Positions 25,001-37,680 are shown, counted from the first letter of the stretch. The stretch is DNA of 64,000 bases from Aralia elata (GCA_034770075.1 CM068384.1:35275365-35339364); one strand, 5' to 3'. Notes: generated from the sequence alone by a model not told the origin. A program made the numbers and translations.

Positions 25001-28000
25001 TCTTTTGAAAGGCATCTCACATTGGGCTGACACACCAGAGGTAAGGTGCCATATTTTATTTCTTCTCAATTAGAACATTTGACTTTCTTCTGGTATTATC
25101 TAATGGATTTAAGTGCAGAATGGTCCTTCATTCGAATCTTATCACTCTGTATATTGTTGGGGTGAGGGAAACTTAATATTAACATGTATATATTTGTGGC
25201 CTTTATTCCAATTCTTTTGGCAACTATCTTTGTCCTACTTTTTTCAAATGTAAACCTATTGCTCCTTAACAGTGGAAGATTCTCTTTTTTGGGGTTGGAT
25301 TCGATCATCATCTTGACATTTGCTTCCACTCTATCTTTGGTCAGATGTTTTTAGTTTTAAAACTTTTAGTGTCACCATGTCTGATGCAGTTGATGGCATA
25401 CTTTTAGCCCGACTCTGATTTTGTTTGATGTTAGTTTAGTCTTGTTATTTGACGTTTATTTCATCTTCTTGGCATGAGGAATAGAGTTAAGACTAATGTA
25501 GTAGTGATCTGGGTCCCTTAAATAAGGGAGTCTATGTCTTGTTACCCTTTTCTTTTTGGCTTCTTCTTTCTTTCTTTATTTTTTCTGTGGGGATGTGGTG
25601 AGGGGTGGGGTTTCAGGGTAAGGGTAAGGGTAAGGTTGGTTAAACGAAGGCTCGTAGTAATTGATGCAAGCGTTAGTATTCATACTCTGTTTCTAGAAGT
25701 TTGATACGAGGTTTTTTAGGGTGCTATTGTTTTTATAACGCAGAGTATATTCTATCAGGACCTCTCCTTGGAGGCAGTGAAGTTTCATATGTTTAGTGTG
25801 CTTTGTTTCGAGTGCCCTCTGTAAATTCTTCTTATTCTTATCGTGCTCCTGTTGCAATCGTGTAATTTAGAACAAAATTTGAAATATTTTTATCATATCA
25901 CAAATTTTGCAGGTTTCAACCCCACTATTAAAGTTCATGGCTGAGTTTGTGTTAAATAAAGCTCAACGTCTGACATTTGACTCATCTTCTCCTAATGGCA
26001 TACTTCTTTTCCGAGAAGTCAGCAAATTACTTGTTGCATATGGGTCAAGGATATTGTCCCTTCCGAGTGCTGCCGATATTTATGCCTTCAAGTACAAGGG
26101 AATTTGGGATTGCTTTGACCATCCTTGCAAGAGGTAAACACATCCCACTGTTTTACTTTTTTAGTAGAGCCGTAGGTGGTAAGTAAGTTTGCTCTATTTT
26201 GTGAAACTACGTAGTTACATGGCTATTTGTTGAGTTTTTCTCCTATCATAGGTTCATATTGTGAAGAAAAATACTGTCATTCTGGTGAATAATTATTCGA
26301 TGTGCTTAAAAGGAAACTTTCTTTAGTTTTTAAATATAATGTGCAATTAATGCAATCCTCAAATATCTATTTTTTTCTTATGTACCAATTTAATTAGAGT
26401 AGTGATCATTGTATGAAAGAGACCTACTCTCTGTTTTGTTTTTCGGCAAATCCACATTCTAATCTATTGGCGGGTCCTGTCAGAACCATAATGTGTGTAG
26501 TAGACCTCCGTTCTTTCTCACAATTGCTCCGACACCCTTTTTGTGTTGTTTTCTTAATTCTCAATTTTAATCATTCCTTTTTTTCGAGCAGCTTTGTAAG
26601 AAATAACTGGAAGTATAATCATTTAAGGATATAATAAGGGTTTCTTTTACAAAAAGACTATCATTTTTTCACTGATTTGGATATCTTCTGAAATGATGAA
26701 CTTGTTTAATAATGGTTTAACTTCTTTTTCCTTGTTTTTGCTAATTTTTTGGTTTTTCTAATCCCATTCTGTAGTACTTTCATTAGTTACATGGTATAGT
26801 TTAACTATGCTTCACTTTATGTGGGACACGTGCCATGAGAGCTCCAAATTCATAGTCTCTTCACCGCTTTAATTTTTTGGAGTTTTGTTTATGTCATAAA
26901 AATTGACCAATGTTAAACCTGATTCATAATAGTTAGGTTTATGAAAAAGTGTATGTGTAAATCTTGTTAGTTTAAAAAATTATGTTGTTACTTATCAAGA
27001 ATTAATAAAAAAATAAAAATACATATTGTTTGTTAACCCTAGTTTGGTTTACTACCAATGACAGCTCTTGCTGGAAACATATGTAAACTTCGGTGTATTG
27101 TGTTTGAACTATATGGGGACAGAGCACTTGCTGATGCACTTGAACATTGCTCTGAAGATGACTCTAATCCAGTTCCATTAGCAGATATTTTTTAGCGTAT
27201 AGGAAGGTATGTTTGAGATTTTAACTGCAATTCATATAGCAAGTATTGCCTAATTTTGCGTCCTTCCCGTAGAGTAACTTGCATGACCTGATATATTAAG
27301 CCACAGATTTAGCAGTTTGGACAGTGGAAATTTATAACAGTTACCTGTGAAAAAGCATCTTTTTGTTCTTTGCGTGCAACCAATGAACTAATTGGAAGTA
27401 AATCTTTTTGTTGCAGTTGACGAGGGCATACTTTGCATTTCTGGAAGTTCTGTTCAAACAGCCATATTGGATTTCATATTGAATTTGGAAAACAAACACA
27501 TTTATGCATATAGTTTGTTCGCTTGAATCTGGTCTGAAAGGTCTAGATTCAAGTATCTCATCTCAGGTATGTCCCTGGCTAATGGCATAAATTGAATCTT
27601 ATTCTCTGAGCTACCTGCATTCTCCAGTTGTAAGTTTGAGGGTTCTTTCTTCATTTTCATTTTCTGTAGTCTAAATATTTAATTCCCTGCATCCCATTTA
27701 ATGTCCCTCTTTTTGGGTCTTAGTGGTGCCGATTTTTAACTTCACACGCACACACACATCTATATATATTATTATTATTGTCGAAACTAAAATATATAAA
27801 CAAATTTGCAATATAAAAAATTATAAAATTTAAAGTAGGTAGGTTTTAAGATGGATGACACACATGGAACTAAAATGTGACAACTATAATAGGATGAGGT
27901 AGTAAATATGAATGTATTTGAACGTTTCTCGTAACAGATAATTATATTCAGGAACAGGAATAAGCTTTCTGATTATACTTATGAATGTCCATTCTGGTGC

Positions 28001-31000
28001 TCTTTGGTATCAGTGTGCATCTGCGGTTGATAATTTGGCTGCTTATTATTTCAACAACATAACCATGGGGGAGGCACCAACTTCGCCTGCTGCAATCAAG
28101 CTTGCTCGTCATATTGCAGAATGTCCCAGTTTGTTTCCTGAAGTAAGTCACGGACACTTACAGAAATATAAGTTTGTTGTTTGTTGGGTATCTCATATTA
28201 TGCATTGAAGAGAATGTGATTTCTTCTGCTAAGTTAATAGTCTAATATTGCTTTTGAGAACCAAAATTTTGTGTCTGCAGCTGTGGTACAATTTGTTAGT
28301 CAAATTGGCAGTTGACACCACTTTTGAAATTGTGCATCATGTCCCTGAAATCCTGATATGTTCTTGTAAGCACAATGTGTTACCTAACGTCTTGGCCCAG
28401 TGTGTTGATTCTAACTTTTCGCTAAAAGTGAGAAATATATATAATGGAAATTACGAAACATTTCTCTAGCTTTTCGTTAGGCAATGGGGCTTATTAACAT
28501 TTAATAAGAATCAGTGATGAAAACACACCTTGTCGCAGAACAACTTCATTAAGATACACAGCCATAATTTACCATAAAATTAGCATACCTCACCTTCAAA
28601 TTCAAAGCATTCCGTTCTCCCAAATCCTTACTTCTTATATTTTTGATCTCCTCAAGTTGATTTACCCCATGCATGATTGCGTTTTTGGGGTTGCACTGAA
28701 TTGAACTCTACTGGTTGCTTTACTATTAGTAGTGGTATAAAATCTTATTAACTTTAGGCAAAAATTTTATGTTTGTGGATCTCATTATCTAGTGCATGTA
28801 GACTGTGAGTAAGCATTTCTAGTTTGAATAGAGTTTTCTTTGTTAATTCGGCTTCCATAGACTTATCAGGAGGTGGTATCCACACTGATTTAGTACACTA
28901 TAAAATTATTGAGAATGTCATTGCTAGGACTTAGACATTTTTTCATTTAGTTTGGTCGTTGTATATTTTCGAACTACAACACTTGAAGCGAGCAACTCAG
29001 CTCTAGAGAGTATTTTCTGGGATGTTACATTCATATAGGTGATAGATTTAACTTTTAACAGGAGAGATTATAGAATGAATTAAGAGATGCTTGTGCTTTT
29101 AATTAAATATCATATATTTTTATGTTTTTTTGGCAACTGTCTTAGACTTGGTCATTGTAGCAAGAGAAATAATACTCTAATGAGGTGTATTGTATTGTAG
29201 CAAGGGAAATAATACTCTAATGAGGTGTATTGTATTACTGATGTAGAATAAGAGCGCACATATAAAACGGGGAAAGAAGAGTGTTTCACCCTCCCAAGGA
29301 ATCAGCGATGTCTGTTGGTCATGGCACAGAACCAAAATCACACAATTTTGTTCTCAAATAACTAAAACTCTAAATTTTGGAATTACTTCACATAATAAAT
29401 ATAAAACTAAGACTTGGACCAAGCAGGTCTTGGAGACCAAGTTTGACTTAATAGACTAGTCATTTAATAATGTTGCATTTTCATCAAATACATCCATTTA
29501 AACCTAAATTAGTTGGTTAGAGTTCTTTTTGGGTGGGAGACTACTTTTGGATGCGTCTTTAGTTGCAAATGAGGTTGTTGAAGATGTGACAAGGAGGGGT
29601 CGTCATGCTTTAGTTTCGTATTGGTTTTCGAAAAGGCCTATGACAGAGCTAACTAGGATTTCTTGGACAGGAGTCTTGAGAGTAAGGTTATAGTGGAGAT
29701 CATGGATTAGATGGTATCTATTCTCTTGTTATTCTGTACCTATGGTGGGGAACTCAAGTCATGGTTTAGTGCTTTTAGGGATTTGAAACAAGGGGTCCAT
29801 ATGCCAGGGAAGTTGGATTGGCAGCTTTCCCTATCCATTGGAGACTATTTTCTCTAATCACTCTATGTAAGAGAATTAGGTTCCATAGGTAACCAGCACA
29901 AGCATTTACACAATAAAGAATCATAGGTTGCACAACACTCCGCCTTACCATTTAGAAGTTCTTGAAAACCAGGTTCCCAATAGTTAACCCCTTACATGCA
30001 GACAACGCTCTAGGTCCCCTCCTCACCAAGTGATCCGTCCTATCCTCAGAAGATCCAAACCAAAGGAAACTGCACATGATTATAATCTATCTTCTACAGC
30101 TAGCTTTAATATAAATAGAGGAAGGTGGAATATTCAACAAACTTGACTAAAATGAAAAGAAATATCTGTATTTAGCCAAAAAAAAAAATGAAAAAAAAAG
30201 AAGAAGAAAGATCTGTTCCAGTTGTCAAACCTCTTCCCAGATCTCTCAAGTACTGTACCCCAAAAAGGTAAAAAAATAAAAATAAATTAAAACTGGGAGT
30301 CTGGGATCCTGGATTACCCCCAAGGGAACCTCCGTAGAATACACATCAATGAGCTAACTGTCTATGTTAATGTTCTGTAAAAGTAAATACTACAACTAAA
30401 TTACATTTTATCCCACTGTGACTTACTCTGCTGCTCAAAAGCCCTGTGGTCCTAATAGGCATGCAAGTCCCTTGTGCTTTCTTTTTTTTGCTAAACAAGT
30501 CTCTTGTGCTTTCAGCAAAATTGCAACCCTTAATTTTTCAATCCAAGCTAATAATCCGTTACTCATGCACGAAATAATGACCAAAATAACTTTATAATTT
30601 CACTTTACCCCCTTGTGGTTTACAGTGTTGCACATAACTCCCTGTGGCAGTGTATTTAGGACCACAAACTTATGTGCAACTAAGTGTAAACCACATGGAT
30701 CTAAATTATAATTTATTTGAATACTAATGACTTTATTAGGGTCAATCCATAAAAGCTATTCTTTTTTTAAGAAATTTGTGTTATGTGCAAGCAGATAAAT
30801 TAGAAATTTCTCAGAGTGGGTGTGTTTTATTTCAGCAGGGGAGCTGTTAATTCATTTTTGAGGGTTTGACAGGAGTAATTGGTTTTGGAAATGTGGTCTC
30901 TTTTTTGTTCTTTTGGGGATTTGGCCTGAAATTTGCCAGACTCCTTAGGGAGAGAACTATCTTTTAATTTGTTGAGTATAGGGCTATATATATTATATCT

Positions 31001-34000
31001 TGCCTCACCTTGAATTTATACTATTAGTATGGGACCCATCAGTGGTTTCTACTTGTCTGATAACGGAGGCTGCACCTTTTTCTTTTCCCTTTGTTACCAC
31101 TTTTTCTTGGGTTGGAGAACCTATTGTCCTCATTCTTTTTTTTTGGTTACTTTTTTATGCTATTAATAAAATTTATTTTCCTATATATATAAAGTATGGA
31201 AAAGATAAGATTTAGTGAATGGCTTAAGGATATCTTCTACGCTGCACCAATTGAATCTGATAACCAAGAAATAACACATTTTGTTGCACAAGCTCATAGC
31301 CTTGCTGTGAGTTCTATGAAGTCCCTCTGTATGTCTTTTTTTATTGATTAATATATGTTAATATTACCAAAAAAGAAAAAAAATCCTTACTCCTATGTTA
31401 TGTTTTTGTATGCAACACACACAACATTGCAATTGAGATACATATATTTCATCAGTAATGAAACATAATTGTCACGTGAATAGCTGCCTCCATGGAAGCC
31501 TGTTGCACAAGGACAACTACTACTGGCATGTTGTTATGGCCTATCCACAGGATCCTAAACTTTTTATATATGCATATATTCTTGACTTGGACTTCTTTCT
31601 GCACTTGGAAGTTATATTCAAAAGATTTGTCAGCCCCCCACCCTAGGGAAGGTGTGATAAAAGGGAAATAGGTGATGGGAAGTTGTTTTAGAAGAACTTT
31701 GTGGCTTCAAACAACGCATATTCCAATCACAACTCAAGCACCAATCAAACATAAGAAGCACATATCTTAGTACATATATATGCCACACACTTACACCTAA
31801 ATTTACAAGTTTAGATGTCTAAGAGCAAGGACCATGTTTTGTGCACGCAAATAATATAGTAAACAAAAGTAGGTTCATAAGCACTTTATCACAGCTTGAC
31901 ATAAAAGAAATGTCGTGTCATCTCGAGCTTCCTCTCTCGCAATTGTTTCTGAATGAATTCCTGAAAATATTTAGGGGTGAGCTTCAGAAGCTCATTAGAG
32001 AATACATAAATAAACTTTAAATGAAGGTATTACACTACCACAAACAAAATTTTGCAAATGCGCATGATTAATTTAACTTCTCCTTACCTTTTTCGCCTTT
32101 CTTTTTCATTGTTCTTCAACAAGAGCATAACCTCCTTCACATCTCATCCAAATCGATCTCCTAATTCACCATTGAAACAAGTTTTGCATTAAAGCTGAAG
32201 AAGATATGTTGCCCCATCTTTTTTTTCTGAAGCCAAAAGTTTTACTGGTTACTTGTATTTTATACTATCTTATTTGATTTATTCTATTGCTTCCATTAAC
32301 CTATCTATATATATTTTGTCTATTATTTCAGATACTCAAGGCACTGTTCGAGATTGTTTTATTTGAGGATTGTGGGAACCAGTGGAGCCTAAGCAGACCA
32401 ATGCTGAGCTTGATACTTATCAGTGAACAGGTAATAGTTTAAATCTGGATTTATGCTTTTGTTTTGTTTTGCTTCTTCTTTTTCCCCCTTTTTTGACATC
32501 CTTGTCTGTTCTATATATGATTCAATAGTACAGGACAGACCAAGAAGGTTAACAGAGTGCAAGAGATTATTTATTAATTAATTGTAATATTATATAGTGA
32601 TTAAGTAACTAAAATTATTGTAGATTTTTAAATTATAGTATGACGCTGGAATCCCTGCCTTAGAGTGTCCTAGGCAAGGGAGAACTTTTAGAAGCTTCTA
32701 CATGAAATTTAGTCAGCAAATTTGGGTCAATTTTGGGGAATTTACTGCACTCATCTTGAACAAGCAGTTGAGCTTTATATGAGTTTACTTTCTAACAAAA
32801 AAAAAAGGGTGCATTATTTGCTACTTTCAAGGAGTTATTGCCAATTTGCTACGTGCTATTTAGGATGACTATCTGGCGAAAATGCATGTTCGCAGCTCAT
32901 TGATCACTTTGGTTTCCCCACTTTGGATAATTAGTATATGGTAATTGACTATATGATTAATTCATCTGCAGATATTCACTGATTTGAAAGCTCATATCCT
33001 GAGTTCACAGGTTAGTTTTACCCTCCTTGATCATATACAGTATTTTTTTACAAGTACAGTGCATAAATCTGTGATAGAGCCTGTTTGATTAAATTGAAAA
33101 GAAGGTTCTGTAAATTTAAGTGCTAAATTAGTAGTGTTTAACACTTTAAGCTGCTGAATGTTAAGTAGTTTTTATCCTATTACCCCCCTCCCCTTGTTCC
33201 GCAAAAAGAGTCCTCTTTTAAAATGAAAGTGTCCTCAAGTTTGCTTTCATTTATCGTGTCACCACTACTAAACTAATAACCTATTATTTTTAGGAATAAA
33301 CATGGAACAAAATGCATCCTTAATATTTGCAGATTCTGTAAATGGACTATTTTTGTAGAGCGGAGTGAGTATTATTTACTGAAGTTGGTATGGATTTTTA
33401 TCTCTCTTTGAATTTGATGTGTGAATTATAATTGGTATGATACCTCATATCAGTTAAGAAACCACCTATTTTTGTGTCATGAAAGTTTGAGTAAAATTAT
33501 GCACCGTGAATTTCTCCACCACGCGCGCGCGCACACACAATCATGCTTTTATTTTTTCAAGAATTCAAAGCTAGCTCGAGTATAAGTGAAACCCCCCAAA
33601 ATATAGCTGTTACTTTCCCCTAACCTTCTTTGTAATGATGTCTTTGCAGGAAAAAATAATTAAAAAATTGAGGTAAATTATATGTATATATTGTTCTAAC
33701 TATCCCAAACTAGTTTGATATAAAAGGTGTTGTTTAGTTGAGTTGAGATTGTTCTACACTAGAATTTCTTAACTCGTCGATGAGAGGACGGAAAAAATCC
33801 AATCAAAAGACGGAAAATAATTTTTTTTATCACAACCAAAATAAAAAAATAGCAAATCAAGGGAAAAACATAATCAAAATCAGAACCAAAAGAGATAATT
33901 AAAAGCCAAAGCCTACGTCATTGATCATTCCCCAAAGTTCCAAATTTCTTCAACCAATAGGGCTAATTCCTCCAGCTACCTTGTTAAGGATCAACAATAA

Positions 34001-35790
34001 TAGTACCCAATTTTTCAAATTAATTTCTTCCTTTGGACAAATAGGTCACTGCTACCTCCATCACCAAGGTAGCAGTTAAGAGCAATAAAACATTACAAAA
34101 GTCTTGTTTAAGTGACAAAACAGCATTTTACAGGGACCCCAAACTTTCATTAAGAGAGTGATTTATCTGTTTGAACTTATTTTGTCAAGCCATGGTTAAA
34201 TCATGTGCCATTTTAGTAAATAAATGGTAAATAGGCTTGTTAATTAGTCAGACCTTTCTAGAAATAGCTCACACACATGGGTGGTACTATTGATGTTAGC
34301 GTATTTGGTTCATGATAGTAGTCTCTATATAAGGGAGTAGTTATTATGCTTATTACTATGAAATATATTAAAAGGGTGGTTTATCCATTCCTTTGCTCAA
34401 GCTTATTGGTTTTAGGGTCTACTTTGGAAATTGGAATAGAGAGGACATGTTATTTTCAACCATTTGTTTTAAACCTAGCTCCACCAATGCATTGAATTTT
34501 TGCGATATGCTGTTAGCTGTTAAAGATCGTCAGCTGATGTCCAAACCAGAGCTATGGTGACTTTGTCCTATGGGAGGCATATCATTGGTTGAATTGATTT
34601 TTCTTATGTAATTAGGGGTAGTGGTGGGCATTTTTTCCGGTATATTCGGTATTTGGGGAAACCGTATCGGTTCAAACCGGGCGGTTCGGGACAAATGGAC
34701 ACCGGTCCGGTATCCGTACGTATAACCGGTATGCACCGTATATTCGGTACCGGTATCGGGAAGTGTTTTTGATTGTTCGGTACATACCGTACCGAACCGG
34801 TTGTACCGGTTGAATTTTGTCTATTATCTCATCTCCTAGGCTATTCCATGTTAGTATAGAAAAACTATACGATAGGTTTGATACAGGTTTATGGTTCAGT
34901 TGGTCATTAATAAAGTACCTGTCCATGGACATCAGTTGCCAAACCAGTGGCCAAGGGTTCTGCCTTTACCAAAACATCTGCAACGTACTCCATTTGTAGA
35001 AGAAGGGTGGTTTTGTCTGTGGCTGAATAGATATCCTAATGAGTAAGAAGAACAAATGAACAACCATGAATGAAGAACCAAGTGAAAGAACTTGTATCAG
35101 TGACGGAGTTAAATTACAAAATAGAGTAGAATTAATAAAAGAGTTACGGAAATAAGCTAATAGTTGACATGGGGTCTTACAAATTGTGTTGTTAATGTGT
35201 GACAGTAATGCAGAAAGTCTAAGACATCATTTGAAGAGCCATTAACTGCCACCTCCATAAGAGAGATATCATCTATCATCTGTTTTTAGTTCAGTTGGCT
35301 TGGTCCATGAAAATTGAAAACCATTTTTTTTTCTTCGAAAAAATAACCGGTTTTATTGTAGGTAAAAACCGGTACCGAACCGGCTAACCGGTACGGTATC
35401 GGATACCGGTCCAACCGATACCGGTATCGGTACGTAGTTTTGGGTATTTTCAGTAACCGGTACCGTACAGTTCTGTTATTTACTGATGAACAGTCCTAAT
35501 TAGTGGGGTAAATTAAAGCTATATACCTACAATTGTAAATTAAAGATATATACCTACAATTTATGCCCTTTTTTTTTTCTTTTTTTTTTCCTTTCTGTGC
35601 TTCCTTGTTTTATCCATAAGTAACAGTGCATTTTCTGTTTCTTTTCTTGCAGCCAGTGGATCAGCACCAGCGCCTTTCATTGTGTTTCGACAAACTTATG
35701 GCTGATGTTACTCGAAGCTTGGAATCAAAGAACAGGGATAAATTCACCCAGAATTTAACCATATTTAGGCATGATTTTCGTGTCAAATAG
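10042..35790 (+). CDS. XPO7: Exportin-7-like nuclear transport receptor, 28 coding exons
   Basis: A karyopherin-beta family HEAT/ARM-repeat receptor of the exportin-7/RanBP16-17 type (plant homolog class of Arabidopsis At5g06120). These proteins carry cargo through nuclear pores with Ran-GTP. Coding exons by homology and GT..AG: 10042-10282, 10575-10735, 12141-12206, 13043-13160, 13362-13470, 13605-13700, 14778-14901, 16352-16419, 18692-18778, 19022-19174, 19287-19382, 19473-19532, 19605-19723, 19808-19895, 21787-21891, 21970-22074, 22153-22205, 22296-22359, 22460-22594, 24752-24866 (or 24870), 24947-25040, 25913-26133, 27065-27206, 27417-27566, 28014-28142, 32332-32430, 32972-33010, 35653-35790. 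The sum, about 1,060 codons, is normal for the family. It begins MESLAQLEALCERLYNSQDS, with an importin-beta N-terminal-like segment near residues 25-75, and ends FRVK-stop. Exons 1-19, 21 and 25-28 join in frame. Exons 20 and 22-24 contain extra bases and in-frame stops, so the copy is either damaged or mis-assembled there. Confidence 0.93.
15040..15900 (-). mobile_element. L1-type LINE 3' fragment in XPO7 intron 7
   Basis: Minus-strand translation in broken frames shows the order typical of the zinc-binding C-terminal region (zf-RVT) of plant L1-type LINEs: 'PWKGTWKAGVPAR', a tract matching the 'NLRRRG..C..C..ETVDHLL' block, then 'VMWVIPASVPSFLGAW'. Many stops and frameshifts mark it as old. 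It lies antisense to the host gene. The limits are approximate. Confidence 0.6.
16560..17320 (-). mobile_element. Second L1-type LINE 3' fragment in XPO7 intron 8
   Basis: The minus strand reads 'DSFGDFSRKFLFSYF', then 'FPSANYICKAKDPSKINLLF', then in a neighbouring frame 'HLLLHCHVW'. This is the zf-RVT arrangement of plant LINEs, from a family different from the intron-7 copy. A single frameshift near 17040 splits the domain. The copy is truncated and lies antisense to XPO7. Confidence 0.65.
17880..18160 (+). repeat. Polypurine (GA-rich) tract
   Basis: About 250 bases are almost only A and G on the + strand, with GGGGAGAAAAG-like blocks and a run of eight G at about 18095-18102, inside XPO7 intron 8. 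There is no coding potential. Confidence 0.85.
19896..21786 (+). other. XPO7 intron 14, no recognised insert
   Basis: This 1.9-kb intron holds a charged plus-strand frame around 20225-20450 broken by a stop at 20316-20318. I cannot assign it to a family. The rest is AT-rich without recognisable elements. Confidence 0.4.
22994..23760 (-). mobile_element. TRIM (miniature LTR retrotransposon) in XPO7 intron 19
   Basis: Two direct terminal repeats, 22994-23143 and 23620-23760, begin TGTTGG and end CACAACA/CATAACA. The target-site duplication TTATT is perfect (22989-22993 and 23761-23765). The complement of the initiator-tRNA primer site, TGGCTCTGATACCA, lies at 23604-23617 next to the right repeat. 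A pyrimidine tract ATCTCCCCCTTAACG (23144-23158), the complement of a polypurine tract, abuts the left repeat. Both place the element on the minus strand. It is 767 bp, has no coding domain and must depend on other elements for enzymes. Confidence 0.92.
24535..24560 (-). other. Possible second primer-binding-site remnant
   Basis: GAGCTCTGATACCACACTAAG again contains the complement of TGGTATCAGAGC, the initiator-tRNA primer site of plant retroelements. No matching LTR pair was found, so this may be a remnant or chance. Confidence 0.35.
24752..27566 (+). pseudogene. XPO7: Frame-broken section of XPO7 (exons 20-24)
   Basis: Codon identity to the exportin-7 family continues through these exons, but the frame slips. 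Exon 20 has two extra bases near 24851 just before its donor. Exon 22 has one extra G near 26108. Exon 23 has about five separate gains, including extra T bases in a run at 27188-27193, which puts a TAG in frame. Exon 24 has at least three single-base gains (near 27463, 27480 and 27492) and an in-frame TGA. Exon 21 between them is intact, and splice sites are preserved throughout. All changes I can place are gains, never losses. Either recent pseudogenisation or insertion-type sequencing error in this patch explains it. Confidence 0.75.
29156..29238. repeat. Tandem duplication of ~40 bp
   Basis: TGTAGCAAGAGAAATAATAC with its following bases through GTGTATTGTAT occurs twice in a row with one base changed. 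It lies in XPO7 intron 25. Confidence 0.9.
29530..29810 (+). mobile_element. L1-type LINE reverse-transcriptase fragment in XPO7 intron 25
   Basis: The plus strand resembles the reverse transcriptase of plant L1 LINEs in the order 'DASLVANEVVEDV', 'FEKAYDRAN'-like, then 'SWFSAFRDLKQGVH', where the family has the 'RGLRQGDPLSP' motif. The frame shifts several times and the YADD-containing part is missing. It is an old fragment, sense to XPO7. Confidence 0.65.
34611..35500. mobile_element. hAT-like non-autonomous element rich in CCGGTACCGG palindromes
   Basis: Blocks at 34636-34813 and 35345-35470 are dense in CCGGTA/TACCGG and CGGTACCG words and are partly inverted copies of each other. About 530 bp of unrelated AT-rich sequence lies between. 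The outer ends read TAGGGGTAGTGGTGGGCA and, inverted, TAGGACTGTTCATC, similar to plant hAT ends. No clean 8-bp target duplication is seen, so class and limits are tentative. It lies in XPO7 intron 27. Confidence 0.5.
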
Positions 35791-36200
35791 AAGTAAATTG
35801 CATCTGCAAACAGATTATCAGAAGCCTATATGGATTTTTAATCATTGGGGGACTGTTCCGTTGTTTTTTACTAAACTGCAGAGAAGAGTATCCTATGAAG
35901 ATCATAGTTTAGCAAGGGGCAGGATCCTAGATGTATTCTTTGTCAGTGTTGTGTAATATTTGATTGGAACAGAGAGCCGGGCCCACTAAGATCGATGATT
36001 TGCACTAACATTGTCCCAGTAGATTTTTTATTTTTATTTTTTTTATAAAATTTTATTTTCTTATTGTGGTTTTGCAGCAAATGTTGGTTTTCCTGTTCTC
36101 ACACTTGATGCTTGAAATATTCTTAAGAAAGTACAATGTAAATAAGTAATCAGCTGTTCTTGTATTTTATAGCTGATTCTGTAGATAAATCTTATTTGTT
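35791..36200 (+). other. XPO7: Probable 3' UTR of XPO7
   Basis: Sequence directly after the stop codon. Several A/T-rich near-matches to a polyadenylation signal exist but none stands out, so the cleavage site is not defined. Confidence 0.4.
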
Positions 36201-36229
36201 CATAATATACAAAAGCATGAATAGAAAAA

Positions 36230-36234
<5 letters not shown>

Positions 36235-36271
<37 letters not shown>
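36235..36271. repeat. (TAA)n microsatellite
   Basis: A pure run of about twelve TAA units. Confidence 0.95.
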
Positions 36272-36272
<1 letters not shown>

Positions 36273-37006
36273 TCAGGATTATCTTTATGGTTTTATGCGA
36301 AATAACAAATATATATACCATGTATCTAGAGTACGAATTTGTTACCTAATACTTGGTTCGATCAACACGTTTTGAAAATTTGTACAGTCTCTAGTATCCT
36401 CAAGATCTTCCTTCCTATGACCTTATTCTGAACTTGAAGTGTGACATCCAAAACCCCTTTCTGAAAAAAAAAATTTAGCTGTATTTTTTTTAAGCTGAAA
36501 GAGAAAATACGAAATTTGGTATATATCTCATGTTTATGAGAATGAAATGAGTGGCACTGATGTGTCTACTAAATTTATGTATTCATATGTTACTACGTAT
36601 CCAATGCAACCTTTTGTTATACAGTTTTGTTATATAAATGTCTTTCAACCAAACATTCATTAGAAGTATAGGCGCAATATGGTCTAAACACTAAAATTTT
36701 AAACGATTATTTTAAATATATATGAGTATATATTATTGTTTTGAAATAATTGTTAAAATTTTAGTGTTTAGACCATTTAACCCTTTTCTCGCAAAAAGTA
36801 TAGAGTGCATTTACATCAAAATAAAATTTAGAGTGTAAATCGATTTTAGGGTTAAAAACAAAATTGTCGCAATACATAACATAATTTTTTTTCTTTACAT
36901 GTCTCTGTTTTATAAATGTATATCTAATTTTATGATGGAACTTAGTAAACTGTAATGCAACTTTGAACTTAAATCTCTATTACAGTTTTCATTCAATTTC
37001 ATCACC

Positions 37007-37045
<39 letters not shown>

Positions 37046-37271
37046 GAATGATCCATATGAAGTACTTGCTACAAATTCTTATGGGGCATACACAATCATT
37101 GTCATCTATTTTAAACATCAACGGACGAAATTTAAAAAAGTCAAAACTATCGTCAGCTACTAATAGTAGCGGACGGTTAAAAAAACACAATCCATCAGCT
37201 ACTAATAGTAGCGAACACTAATCATAATTTTTCATCCCTTTCACGAGAGTAAGAGTTTGACTTTATTAATT

Positions 37272-37443
37272 GGATAAGTCTACATATACTACTCTAAACA
37301 CTACATTTTACACTACAATGCACATCCAACCATTAAAAAGTGGGACCTGACGTGGATTTCCGTGTCAAGTCCCACTTTTTAATGGTTGTATGTGCAATGT
37401 AGTGTTTGGAGTAGTGTTTGGAGTAGTGTACATAAACTTATCC
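37272..37443. mobile_element. Nested Mutator-type MITE with 9-bp TSD
   Basis: A near-perfect hairpin of 172 bp starting GGATAAGT and ending ACTTATCC, with CCATTAAAAAGTGGGAC on both arms. It is flanked by the direct repeat TTATTAATT (37263-37271 and 37444-37452). A 9-bp duplication is the mark of Mutator-superfamily insertion. Confidence 0.88.
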
Positions 37444-37484
37444 TTATTAATTATGGTTTAGGATTTATTAACCCAAGTTAAGGG

Positions 37485-37680
37485 TATAAACTAGGGTTTA
37501 GGGTTTATTAATCTTATTAAATCCTAGTTAATAAACCCTAAACCCTAGTTAATAAACCCTAAACCCTAGTTAATAAAACTTAAACCCTGGTTAATAAACT
37601 CTAAACCCTAGTTAATAAACTCTTAACCCTAGTTTATAAACTCTAAATCCTAACTAGTAAATCCTAAACTCTAGTTAATA
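37485..37680. repeat. Telomere-like minisatellite (AAACCCTAGTTAATA units)
   Basis: About nine units of roughly 21 bp, each holding CCCTAAACCCTAGTTAATAA or a close variant. Each contains the plant telomere motif AAACCCT. The array is internal to the foldback element and not a chromosome end. Confidence 0.85.

Noticed and set aside
28248..28469. 73-codon frame after exon 25, tested as an exportin exon
   Set aside because: Does not match the expected family sequence; the next true exon starts at 32332.
37485..37680. Possible chromosome end or fused telomere
   Set aside because: Units are 21 bp, diverged, and lie between the arms of a foldback element, so this is an internal minisatellite.
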